A program made the position numbers and the translations under genes. From JAYWIG01 sp043789035 (GTDB lineage: Bacteria > Pseudomonadota > Gammaproteobacteria > Burkholderiales > Burkholderiaceae_E): a stretch of 25,889 nucleotides of DNA. Positions 6,754 to 14,298 of the stretch are shown piece after piece (the stretch's first letter is position 1; every line of letters starts with the position of its first letter). A model generated the notes under the pieces. It saw nothing but the letters and a program-made list of their open reading frames with translations. It was not told where the DNA came from and ran no database searches. The stretch is from positions 1-25,889 of the forward strand of contig JAYWIG010000334.1 in assembly GCA_043789035.1 (NCBI GenBank). Reading direction: 5' to 3'.

Positions 6754-7821
6754 TTAGCTGCTTTGCCTGATTAACAATGCCGTTGGTATTTCGATCAATT
6801 TTGTTTTTAGCGGAGCACCGCCATATAAAAGCTCCAGGAGCATTTCTCCAGTTATCCTGCCAATCTCCAAGCCACTCACGCTGATGGTGGTGATTGAGGG
6901 TACTGAGCTGGCAGAAATTTCGAAAGCACCAAAGCCAGCAATAGCCATTCTTTTGGGAACTGACCAACCCCTCAACTGGCAACTGCTAAGCGCGCCAAAT
7001 GCGCACGGATCTGAAACGCACATCACCGCGTCTGTATCGGGCCAGCGGGCGATTAAGTGGTCGAATGCTCTCCTACCTTCCAGCATGCCTACCGGTGGAG
7101 CGCTTAACGCTACTTGACGAGATGAATCCATGCCTGAGGACTGCATCGCTTCGATGAAACCGTCTCGGCGGTGCCGCCCCCGGGTGCCTTCATCGCTCAT
7201 TTCGCCAATGTAGGCAATTCGTTTGTATCCCCGTACTATCAAATGGTTTGTCATTTCAATAGCAGCTGCTTTGTTTGAGAAGCCCACAGAATGGCCAACC
7301 TTGGTAATCAGTTTGTTGGGAGTTTCCCAAGTATCGATCACCGGCACAGCCGCTTCGGCGAGTAATTTTCTCGTTTTGCTGCTGTGACCATCATTAGTTA
7401 AGACTATGGCTTCAGGCCTGCGCCGCAGCATTGTCTCGACTAACCGCTCTTCGGCCTTTGCTTCGTAGTTAGTAATACCAAGAAGTACTTGCAAGCCAGC
7501 AGGCACTAAGATTTCTTTTAAGGCAGCGGCAGTCTCGGCAAAGTGGAGGTTGTTAATAGAAGGTACTAGCAAACTCACGAAACCTGAGCGTTTCGATGCC
7601 AAGCCACCCGCGATTGAATCTGGCACATAGCCCGATTCCTTCACAATCGCCAGCACCTTTTTTAAAGTCGCCGGTGCCAGCGAATCAGGCGTACGTAGCG
7701 CTCGCGATACCGTCATTAAGGAAACGCCGGCTCTTGCAGCGATATCTTCCATCTTGAGCTTTGTTTGGGGAGTCGATACTTTTTTCACAAATCGATTGTA
7801 CGAGTTCGAGATCTGCTCCAT
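6754..7821 (-). CDS. LacI-family transcriptional regulator, GntR-like subgroup
   Basis: About 355 residues from the ATG at 7819-7821. A TTG at 7846-7848 would add nine residues, and a GTG 11 codons inside (FVKKVSTPQ) is another possible start; no clear ribosome-binding site decides. The N-terminal LacI helix-turn-helix 'MEDIAARAGVSLMTVSRAL' and hinge region ('SGYVPDSIAGGLASKRSG') are intact. A periplasmic-binding-protein-like sensor domain follows to the C-terminus ('AIAGFGAFEISAS...PSITTISV'). The helix-turn-helix and effector domain resemble LacI-type gluconate repressors, so a sugar acid or related ligand is plausible. Matching LacI-type palindromes occur upstream of the cytochrome b561 gene and the GMC dehydrogenase gene, its probable targets. 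It is divergent from vapBC. Confidence 0.88.
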   Translation of the reverse strand: MEQISNSYNRFVKKVSTPQTKLKMEDIAARAGVSLMTVSRALRTPDSLAPATLKKVLAIVKESGYVPDSIAGGLASKRSGFVSLLVPSINNLHFAETAAALKEILVPAGLQVLLGITNYEAKAEERLVETMLRRRPEAIVLTNDGHSSKTRKLLAEAAVPVIDTWETPNKLITKVGHSVGFSNKAAAIEMTNHLIVRGYKRIAYIGEMSDEGTRGRHRRDGFIEAMQSSGMDSSRQVALSAPPVGMLEGRRAFDHLIARWPDTDAVMCVSDPCAFGALSSCQLRGWSVPKRMAIAGFGAFEISASSVPSITTISVSGLEIGRITGEMLLELLYGGAPLKTKLIEIPTALLIRQSS

Positions 7822-7850
7822 GGAGAATCCAGGACTGTAGGAACACAAAA

Positions 7851-7884
7851 AATGATGCCATCATGCCATCAAATGAGTATCATT
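7851..7884. promoter_or_regulatory. Inverted repeat in the lacI-vapB intergenic region
   Basis: AATGAT (7851-7856) and ATCATT (7879-7884) form a 6-bp inverted repeat flanking the short repeated element TGCCATCA, which occurs twice (7856-7863 and 7864-7871). It sits between the divergent lacI and vapB starts and could be the VapBC autorepression operator. Seen directly; the role is inferred. Confidence 0.35.
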
Positions 7885-7889
7885 GGCGT

Positions 7890-8135
7890 ATGACATCACC
7901 TCAACTATCTGTTCGAAGTGCCCGTGCACGAGATTTGGCGCATCAGTTATCTGCAATAGAGCAGAGACCAATACACGCTATCGTCGAGGATGCGTTAACG
8001 CAATATGCGGCGCGTCATCCTCAACAAAGTGCTGCAGCTTTTTTAAAGCGTTTGAAGTCATTAGCCGTACCAGATGTAGATCTTAACAAGCTCATGGAGG
8101 AAAATCGCGTCCCACACAAAGGCATCGACTTGTGA
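7890..8135 (+). CDS. vapB: VapB-family antitoxin
   Basis: 81 residues from ATG 7890. The frame is open upstream (in-frame ATG at 7863 and further), but those starts would run into the region opposite lacI, and the family begins with a short strand such as 'PQLSVRSARARDLAHQLSAIEQRP'. The N-terminal part (residues about 5-45) fits the PSK/VapB-type DNA-binding module, and the C-terminal tail would bind and neutralise the toxin. The stop overlaps the toxin start by 4 nt (GTGA at 8132-8135), the usual translational coupling of antitoxin-toxin pairs. VapB-VapC complexes typically repress their own promoter; the inverted repeat just upstream is a candidate site. Confidence 0.82.
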   Translation: MTSPQLSVRSARARDLAHQLSAIEQRPIHAIVEDALTQYAARHPQQSAAAFLKRLKSLAVPDVDLNKLMEENRVPHKGIDL

Positions 8136-8542
8136 TCCTGCTGGACACAAATGTGATTTCTGAGTTAATGAGGTCAGAACCCGATAACAGCGTCGAGCGT
8201 TGGTTCTTGATGAACGAAAATGCATGCTGCATCTCAACGGTAACGCTTGGCGAGATCGCTTACCGGATAGCTAAGTTAGAACCGAGCAAACGAAAGACCA
8301 AGCTTAGTAGTCAGTTAGCTGAGTGGCGGATTCGCTTTGCTCAGCGGACACTGGCTTTTGATAGCACCGCCGCCTTGATCTACGGCGATGTGCTGGCACA
8401 TGCACGAGCATTGGGTAAACCGATGGGGATTCCCGATGCACAAGTCGCCGCAATTGCCAGCGCGAACGGTGCTCAATTATGTACCCGTAATATTTCAGAT
8501 TTTTCTAGGGTGGAAATCGCTTTAATTAATCCTTGGGTCTGA
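8132..8542 (+). CDS. vapC: VapC-type PIN-domain ribonuclease toxin
   Basis: 136 residues with a complete PIN domain. 'ILLDTNVISELMR' gives D5, 'TLGEIAYRI' gives E41, 'GIPDAQVAAIASANGAQLCTRNISDF' gives D102 and D123. These are the four acidic residues that hold catalytic Mg2+ in VapC toxins. Known VapC proteins are endoribonucleases that cut tRNA or rRNA and slow translation; the target here is unknown. It starts at GTG 8132, overlapping the vapB stop, so it is translationally coupled. The module lies between the LacI regulator and the operon that this regulator probably controls, which hints at later insertion. Confidence 0.9.
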   Translation: MILLDTNVISELMRSEPDNSVERWFLMNENACCISTVTLGEIAYRIAKLEPSKRKTKLSSQLAEWRIRFAQRTLAFDSTAALIYGDVLAHARALGKPMGIPDAQVAAIASANGAQLCTRNISDFSRVEIALINPWV

Positions 8543-8578
8543 ATTTTTATTGTTTTTTGCTGCAAATGACAAAATCGC

Positions 8579-8594
8579 ATGTTAGCGCTATCAT
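8579..8594. promoter_or_regulatory. LacI-family operator candidate upstream of the cytochrome b561/ABC operon
   Basis: ATGTTAGCGCTATCAT is a 16-bp near-perfect palindrome (one mismatched pair) with a central CG, the hallmark of LacI-family operators. It closely resembles the GntR operator form ATGTTACCGGTAACAT that I recall from E. coli. It lies 35 bases upstream of the cytochrome b561 start. The sequence is seen directly; binding by the nearby LacI protein is inferred. Confidence 0.6.
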
Positions 8595-8628
8595 CAAATG
8601 AAATAAGAAATATTCATGAGGGAGGCTC

Positions 8629-9354
8629 GTGCTAGATTCAGTGCTAAGTTCGGCGCTCAACGCTTTGAGTATGCCAATCAGCGGCAGCGAAGTGCATGTC
8701 ATTGCACCATGGGCCTATTGGCATGCGCGTCTAATGGTGTTGAGTTGGGGGATTCTTTTGCCCATTGGGGTTTTGATTGCACGCTTCTACAAAATCACAC
8801 CATCACAAAATTGGCCACATCAAGTGGATAACAAGCTGTGGTGGCATAGCCATCGAGTTTTTCAATGGGTAGGGCTTGCGCTCATGAGCGCTGGGGTTTG
8901 GGTGATGTGGGGCTATGCTGGGTCGGGTACCCCTGCAGCAACAACGCACGGCAGTATAGGTTGGGTTCTGCTTGCCGCTGGGTGGTTACAAGCCCTAGGC
9001 TCTTTCGCTCGCGGCACTAGCGGCACGCCTGAGGAGCCCGGTGACCATTATCTAATGACCAGAAAACGACTTATGTTCGAGCGAATTCACAAATTTGTTG
9101 GCTGGAGCGCTTTGCTGGCATCGGTTATCGCAATTGTTTTAGGCTTGGTGATTGCCGATGCGCCAAGATGGATGTTTCTAACCATGATTGTCTGGTGGAT
9201 CACTTTAGCGATTGTCTTTGTGCGCTTACAGCGCCAAGGGCGCTGTGTCGATACTTATCAAGCAATATGGGGGCCGGACCCGCGCCATCCGGGTAATAAG
9301 TTAAAGCCAATCGGTTGGGGTATTAGGAGATTACAAAGTTTACAAAAGAGCTGA
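8629..9354 (+). CDS. Cytochrome b561-like membrane protein
   Basis: 241 residues. Starts at GTG 8629 preceded by a strong GGAGG (8621-8625); no ATG gives a better start. Several hydrophobic helices each carry a candidate heme-ligand histidine: 'YWHARLM', 'WWHSHRVFQWVGL', 'THGSIGW' and 'IHKFVGW'. This four-histidine pattern fits the eukaryote-like cytochrome b561 / ferric-reductase-type family, which moves electrons across a membrane between two b hemes. It is the first gene of the run leading to an ABC transporter and a GMC dehydrogenase. It might accept electrons from a periplasmic oxidation or serve a reductase, but the partner is unknown. A LacI-type palindrome precedes it. Confidence 0.8.
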   Translation: MLDSVLSSALNALSMPISGSEVHVIAPWAYWHARLMVLSWGILLPIGVLIARFYKITPSQNWPHQVDNKLWWHSHRVFQWVGLALMSAGVWVMWGYAGSGTPAATTHGSIGWVLLAAGWLQALGSFARGTSGTPEEPGDHYLMTRKRLMFERIHKFVGWSALLASVIAIVLGLVIADAPRWMFLTMIVWWITLAIVFVRLQRQGRCVDTYQAIWGPDPRHPGNKLKPIGWGIRRLQSLQKS

Positions 9355-9397
9355 TTTAATATTTTCCGTTTATAGTTTTTAAAAAAAGGAGACACAC

Positions 9398-10762
9398 ATG
9401 ACAATTCAATCATCCATAAAAAGCACTCGCCGCAAGTTCGTCAAGGCAGGCTCTGGAGTCGCGATTACCTCGTTCGGCGCGGGCTTGCCATTCAGTGGCG
9501 CGAACGCTCAGAGCCGCTACTCGAAGTACGCGGGTAAAACTGTGACCATCAACATTCCGGCTCATCCGCACTACGATGCGATGACCAAGCTCTTGCCAGA
9601 GTTTACGAAGGAAACTGGCATTAAAGTTGAAATCGATAAGTTAGCCATTGGTCGCTTGAAGGAAAAGCAGTTGCTTGAGATGGCTAAGCCACAAGGTGAC
9701 TATGATTTGGCTTGCTACATCGTGATGTGGAAGGGGGAGTATGTATCGAAAAATTTGGTACAGCCGTTAGACCAATATTTCTCGAACGCTGCATTGGCTG
9801 ACCCTGCCTATGACATGAAAGACATTATTCCTATCTACCTAGAAAACCTCGGTATGGTGGGAGGGCCCAAGGGCTACTTAGCGGGGCCAGGAGCAAAACT
9901 TTACGGCCTGCCGTATGGTGCTGAAACATCAGTCTTGGCCTATCGCCGAGATATTTTTGCAAAGCACAACTTACAACCACCAGAAACTTATGATGATTTC
10001 CGTAAAGTGCTGCGCATCATTAAAGATAAAGAAGGTATAGGCGCTTTAACATCGCGTGGGCAAGCGGGCCATCAGTGCGTTCACGCGTGGCTGCTACATC
10101 TCAATCCACTTGGTGGATCGGTGTTCGATGAGAACTGGAAGGTTCGTTTTAATGATAAGGCTGGCGTTGAAGCCCTGAAATTCTTGCAAGAAGTTGTTGC
10201 AACTGGCCCAGCTGGTATTCCCGGCTATGGCCAAGGTGAAGCCAACACCGCGTTCTTGCAGGGCCAAGCAGCAATGTATTTAGACTCAACATCGTTCGCC
10301 GGTGTCGTGAACGATCCGACAAGAAGCAAGGTTGTTGGCAATGTGAGTTGGGCGTTGCATCCTAGGGGCGTCAAACGTGCCTCACAATCGGGAGGCCTTG
10401 GTCTAACTATTCCAAAAAACGCCAAAAACCCAGAGGCTGCTTTCTTGCTGATGCAATGGTTAACGTCAAAAGAGCAAGACAAAGCAGTGACGCGATTAGG
10501 CGGTGCACCAACAAGAAATTCATCGCTTGGCGATCAAGCTCTCGTGCGTCAGTATCCAGAGTTCATTACCTTTAAAGAAGCGTTGAAGTACTCAGCTCCA
10601 GATTGGCGTCCCATCATCCCGGTTTGGGACAAGATCAATGTGCAAGCACTCGGCGTTGGAATTTCTGAGGCATTAACTGGTAAGAAAACTGCTGAAGCTG
10701 CGTTGAATGATTTAGTAGCGCCCGTCACCCAAATCATGCGCGAAGCAGGATACAAAGTCTAA
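9398..10762 (+). CDS. ABC-transporter solute-binding protein, sugar type, Tat signal
   Basis: 454 residues. An N-terminal twin-arginine signal ('STRRKFVKAGSG', R11-R12) is followed by a hydrophobic stretch and a likely cleavage site after 'GANA' (about residue 37), so the mature protein is periplasmic. The rest fits the family 1 extracellular solute-binding proteins (maltose/sn-glycerol-3-phosphate type): 'YDLACYIVMWKGEYVSKNLVQPLD', 'YGLPYGAETSVLAYRRDIF' and 'GQAAMYLDS' are typical ligand-domain segments. AAAGGAG lies 7-13 bases before the ATG. The stop codon overlaps the first permease start by 1 nt (TAATG). Ligand not determinable from sequence; sugar or polyol is most likely. Confidence 0.9.
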   Translation: MTIQSSIKSTRRKFVKAGSGVAITSFGAGLPFSGANAQSRYSKYAGKTVTINIPAHPHYDAMTKLLPEFTKETGIKVEIDKLAIGRLKEKQLLEMAKPQGDYDLACYIVMWKGEYVSKNLVQPLDQYFSNAALADPAYDMKDIIPIYLENLGMVGGPKGYLAGPGAKLYGLPYGAETSVLAYRRDIFAKHNLQPPETYDDFRKVLRIIKDKEGIGALTSRGQAGHQCVHAWLLHLNPLGGSVFDENWKVRFNDKAGVEALKFLQEVVATGPAGIPGYGQGEANTAFLQGQAAMYLDSTSFAGVVNDPTRSKVVGNVSWALHPRGVKRASQSGGLGLTIPKNAKNPEAAFLLMQWLTSKEQDKAVTRLGGAPTRNSSLGDQALVRQYPEFITFKEALKYSAPDWRPIIPVWDKINVQALGVGISEALTGKKTAEAALNDLVAPVTQIMREAGYKV

Positions 10763-11640
10763 TGAAACGATCGGCCTGGATACCTTGGTTTTATATCGGC
10801 CCCGCTGTCTTAGTGATGGCGGCGGCTTGTCTTTACCCTGTTATCTCGGCCTTTCAGTTAGGCTTCTACGATTGGAGTATGGGAACCCCTTGGTCAAGCG
10901 CCAAGTGGGTTGGCTTCGATAGTTTTATTTCGGCGTTTTCAAACCCTCGCGTCTGGTCGTCATTGTGGACAACCTTGCAGTTCGCAGCAATCGCGGTGAC
11001 TGCAGAAATGGTGCTTGGTATTGCGTTGGCGCTCGCGCTCGAGCACCCAGTTCGAGGCATGTCGATTTTTCGAACCTTGTTTATTTTGCCGATGATGATT
11101 GCGCCAATTGCCGTGGGCTTGGCTTGGCGCTATATGTTCGATGCACAGTTCGGTTTAATCAATGCTGTTTTAGCGCTATTTGGCGTAGCGGCGAAGGGTT
11201 GGCTATCTGATCCCTCCCTTGCATTTGCAGCAATTGTTGTTGCCGACATTTGGCAATGGACACCTTTCGTTTTCATCATGATGGTGGCAGCGCTGGCAAA
11301 TATTGATGGCGCGGTGATGGAAGCCACTCGCATTGATGGCGCTAATTGGTGGCAGGCAACTTTTCTAGTAAAACTGCCGATGATCATGCACGTGATCGCG
11401 ATTACTTTAATGATGCGATTAATAGATGCCTTCAGAGTGCTTGAAGTGATTTACGTGCTTACCTTCGGTGGGCCGGGTGATTCAACCGAAATCCTTGCAC
11501 TGCATATCTATAAAACAGCTTTTGTGGGGCAACAGTTAGGCGTTGCATCAGCAATCTCGGTGTTGCTGCTTATCGTAGTGGCGTTGCTGTCGTTAGCGGC
11601 ACTCCGTTTATCAAACCCAATGAAGCAAGACGCATCATGA
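10762..11640 (+). CDS. ABC sugar-type permease, MalF/UgpA-like
   Basis: 292 residues with about six membrane segments starting at residue 6. The cytoplasmic EAA loop, which docks the ATPase, is visible as 'EATRIDGANWWQATFLVKLP'. It is followed by 'FRVLEVIYVLTFGGPGDSTEIL', typical of MalF/UgpA/LacF-like subunits. It forms a heterodimer with the next gene's product in the inner membrane. The start overlaps the binding-protein stop by 1 nt and the stop overlaps the next start by 4 nt (ATGA), so expression is coupled. No ATP-binding subunit gene is found in the window. Confidence 0.92.
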   Translation: MKRSAWIPWFYIGPAVLVMAAACLYPVISAFQLGFYDWSMGTPWSSAKWVGFDSFISAFSNPRVWSSLWTTLQFAAIAVTAEMVLGIALALALEHPVRGMSIFRTLFILPMMIAPIAVGLAWRYMFDAQFGLINAVLALFGVAAKGWLSDPSLAFAAIVVADIWQWTPFVFIMMVAALANIDGAVMEATRIDGANWWQATFLVKLPMIMHVIAITLMMRLIDAFRVLEVIYVLTFGGPGDSTEILALHIYKTAFVGQQLGVASAISVLLLIVVALLSLAALRLSNPMKQDAS

Positions 11641-12461
11641 ACCGCAAGCCTTGGCAGACAACATTGCATTACTGCGTTTTGTTGATCTTAGCGTTTTTGT
11701 GCCTCGCGCCGATTTTGATTATTTTTGCGACTAGCCTACGTCAGCAGGTTCAGATTTTCTCAGAGCCTCTAAACTTCTTGTTTACGCCAACTTTAGAAAA
11801 CTATCGTGCGGTATTAGAAGAAGATAAATTTGACCGCTACCTCGGCAATAGCTTGTTCGTGGGCGTAGTATCGACATTTATTACTCTGGTGCTGGGCTGC
11901 ATGGCTGCTTATGGTTTAGCCCGGTTTCGTTTCGTCGGTCGAAGCCCGATAGCCTATACAACTATTTTGCTTCGTACTGTTCCATTAGCCGTGCTGGCCA
12001 TTCCGGTTTTCTTAATCTGGAATGAATGGAAATTAATTAATAGCCTTTGGGGGCTAGTGCTCCTTTATGTGGCTGTGAATTTGCCTTTCACGATTTGGCT
12101 GCTTTACGGCTTCGTGTTGCAGGTGCCAATTGAACTTGAAGAGGCAGCCGCGATTGATGGTTGCGGCCCGATTCGAATCTTTACCAAAGTGTTATTGCCG
12201 CTCATGGCCCCTGGGTTAGCGGCCGCAAGTATCTTCACCTTCCGAATCTCTTGGAATGAGTTCATCTTGGCTCTGGTTTTAACCGATAGGCAGACTCGAA
12301 CTTTGCCGGTTGCCGCGTCGTTGTTTATTACCGATATGGGGGTTGATTGGGGCAAGGTCATGGCGATGGGTAGCCTAATCGCCATTCCACCACTAATCTT
12401 CACTTTCGTGGCGGCTAGGCAAATTATTACCGGCCTGACATCTGGGGCGGTTAAGGGTTGA
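11637..12461 (+). CDS. ABC sugar-type permease, MalG/UgpE-like
   Basis: 274 residues with about six transmembrane helices. The EAA loop is 'EEAAAIDGCGPIRIFTKVLLPLMAPG', the canonical form of MalG-type permeases. 'LENYRAVLEEDKFDRYLGNSLFV' near residue 60 and 'SWNEFILALVLTDRQTRTLPVAASLF' near 200 are typical periplasmic and core segments. It completes the permease pair. The expected MalK-like ATPase is missing here; it must be encoded elsewhere or shared with another transporter. Confidence 0.92.
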   Translation: MNRKPWQTTLHYCVLLILAFLCLAPILIIFATSLRQQVQIFSEPLNFLFTPTLENYRAVLEEDKFDRYLGNSLFVGVVSTFITLVLGCMAAYGLARFRFVGRSPIAYTTILLRTVPLAVLAIPVFLIWNEWKLINSLWGLVLLYVAVNLPFTIWLLYGFVLQVPIELEEAAAIDGCGPIRIFTKVLLPLMAPGLAAASIFTFRISWNEFILALVLTDRQTRTLPVAASLFITDMGVDWGKVMAMGSLIAIPPLIFTFVAARQIITGLTSGAVKG

Positions 12462-12485
12462 AAATTGGGGCTAATATACGGCTTT

Positions 12486-12495
12486 CTAGCGCTAG
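12486..12495. promoter_or_regulatory. LacI-type palindrome upstream of the GMC dehydrogenase
   Basis: CTAGCGCTAG is a perfect 10-bp palindrome in the 49-base gap between the permease and GMC genes, sharing the TAGCGCTA core with the 8579-8594 element. Flanking bases match that element poorly, so this could be a weaker operator or chance. The 8-mer core also occurs once inside coding sequence (11171-11178). Confidence 0.35.
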
Positions 12496-12510
12496 TGGTT
12501 TTTGCCTCAC

Positions 12511-14241
12511 ATGTCGAACCTTCTTTTTGATTACATTGTTATCGGTGCCGGTACTGCGGGCTGTTTGGTAGCGAATCGTCTTTCTTCCGACAAAAATAAG
12601 CGAGTCTTGCTTATCGAAGCAGGAGGTAAAGATGATTACCACTGGATCCATATTCCTGTTGGTTACCTTTATTGCATAGGCAACCCAAGAACGGATTGGA
12701 TGTACAAGACCCAAGCCGAAAAAGGCTTGAATGGCCGCCAGTTGATTTACCCTCGGGGTAAAGTGCTTGGTGGATGCAGCAGTATTAACGGCATGATTTA
12801 CATGCGCGGACAAGCGCGAGATTACAACCAATGGGCAAAGCTCACCGGGGATGATTCTTGGACTTGGGACAACTGCTTGCCCGATTTTCTCGCGCACGAA
12901 AGCTACTACAAATTGGACGCAGATTTTGTAGCGAAGAATCCCATTACGGACCCTGATTTAAAACGTTACCACGCCAATAATGTTCGGCCACCGGAAGACT
13001 CTGCAAAAGGTAAGGCCGATAGAGGTTTGGGCGGCGAATGGCGAGTGGAGAAGCAGCGTTTGCAGTGGGATATTCTCGATGCGTTTGCCCAAGCAGCGAT
13101 GCAAGCCGGTATACCAGCGACAAAAGATTTCAATCGTGGCGATAACGAAGGTGTAGGTTATTTTGAAGTGAACCAGAAAGATGGTTTTCGTTGGAATGGG
13201 GCCAAAGCGTTTTTAAGACCGCAGTGTTACGGTAGGCCGAACTTTGAGATGTGGACGATGGCGCAGGTCGTTAAACTGAACATCGAAAAAGATGCTAATG
13301 GCGTGCAACGATGCATGGGCGTGGAAGTTCTAGCTGGCCATGAACGGCTGAGGGTAACGGCAACATCTGAGGTGGTTTTATGTGCTGGCAGCATTGGTAC
13401 ACCGCAGATATTGCAGCTCTCTGGCATTGGTCCGGCGGGGTTGTTGAAAGAGCATGGTGTCGATGTATTGGTCGATTCGCCGGGTGTTGGTTCGAACTTG
13501 CAAGACCACCTACAAATACGCGCCGTGTACAAAGTGAATGGCGCAAAGACTTTGAATGCCCTTGCAAACTCTTGGTTAGGTAAAGCGAAAATCGGCCTTG
13601 AATACGCTTTAAAGCGCACTGGCCCCATGAGCATGTCTCCAAGCCAGTTGGGGGTATTCACGAAGAGCAGTGCCGATCAACTCTATGCCAACATTCAATA
13701 TCACGTGCAGCCGCTAAGCCTCGATGCCTTCGGCCAACCGTTACATAACTTCCCAGCCATTACAGCGAGTGTTTGTAATTTAAACCCGACTAGCCGAGGA
13801 ACCGTTGCTATTACAAGTAACAACTTTCTTGACGCACCCGCGATTGCCCCGAATTATTTAAGTACGGACATTGATCGAAAAGTTGCTGCAGATAGCCTTA
13901 GAGTCACTCGAAACATTGTTAATCAACCTGCCCTAGCAAAGTATCAACCACAAGAGTTCAAGCCCGGTATTGAATTTCAAACCGATGATGAGCTTGCCAA
14001 GCTGGCCGGCGATATAGCCAGCACTATTTTTCATCCAGTTGGTACAGCGAAAATGGGTGCAGCTGATGACCCAAACGCCGTAGTTGATTCCCACTTAAGA
14101 GTGCGCGATGGTGCAAAGTTAGTTCGAGGATTACGCGTTGTCGATGCCAGTGTGTTTCCGCTAATTACCAGTGGCAATACCAATAGCCCCACCTTAATGC
14201 TTGCAGAAAAAGCTGCACGCTGGATGGTGCAGGGCGATTGA
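12511..14241 (+). CDS. GMC-family FAD-dependent alcohol/choline-type dehydrogenase
   Basis: 576 residues. The N-terminal FAD-binding fold has 'DYIVIGAGTAGCLVANRL' (G12-x-G14-x-x-G17), a second GMC signature 'YPRGKVLGGCSSINGMIYMRG' near residue 80-100 and 'AGSIGTPQILQLSGIGP' near 295-310. The catalytic pair is probably H508 ('FHPVGTAKMG') and N556 ('SGNTNSPT'). Residues about 130-175 hold a lysine/proline-rich insertion absent from BetA-like proteins. Family members oxidise primary or secondary alcohols, choline, sugars or polyols. No signal peptide is seen. The frame is open to a TTG nine bases earlier, but ATG 12511 fits the family. Downstream of the ABC permeases, it probably oxidises the imported solute. 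Confidence 0.9.
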   Translation: MSNLLFDYIVIGAGTAGCLVANRLSSDKNKRVLLIEAGGKDDYHWIHIPVGYLYCIGNPRTDWMYKTQAEKGLNGRQLIYPRGKVLGGCSSINGMIYMRGQARDYNQWAKLTGDDSWTWDNCLPDFLAHESYYKLDADFVAKNPITDPDLKRYHANNVRPPEDSAKGKADRGLGGEWRVEKQRLQWDILDAFAQAAMQAGIPATKDFNRGDNEGVGYFEVNQKDGFRWNGAKAFLRPQCYGRPNFEMWTMAQVVKLNIEKDANGVQRCMGVEVLAGHERLRVTATSEVVLCAGSIGTPQILQLSGIGPAGLLKEHGVDVLVDSPGVGSNLQDHLQIRAVYKVNGAKTLNALANSWLGKAKIGLEYALKRTGPMSMSPSQLGVFTKSSADQLYANIQYHVQPLSLDAFGQPLHNFPAITASVCNLNPTSRGTVAITSNNFLDAPAIAPNYLSTDIDRKVAADSLRVTRNIVNQPALAKYQPQEFKPGIEFQTDDELAKLAGDIASTIFHPVGTAKMGAADDPNAVVDSHLRVRDGAKLVRGLRVVDASVFPLITSGNTNSPTLMLAEKAARWMVQGD

Positions 14242-14298
14242 GTAAGTGACGTCTTAGAATGCTACTTAACATTATTAAATCGCTTTATTGGAGTCCTC

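Noticed and set aside
7761..7889. Longer antitoxin starting at 7761
   Set aside because: The extension runs antisense to the LacI helix-turn-helix coding region and has no resemblance to VapB; the ATG at 7890 gives a normal antitoxin.
8543..8578. Terminator after vapC from the T-rich stretch
   Set aside because: T runs are present but no stable stem precedes them.
11171..11178. Third TAGCGCTA operator inside the first permease gene
   Set aside because: It lies within coding sequence, is not upstream of a gene, and its flanks do not match the 8579-8594 palindrome; probably chance.
13227..13661. Minus-strand open frame opposite the GMC dehydrogenase
   Set aside because: Its translation has no recognisable domain and the plus-strand GMC gene carries intact motifs across the region.
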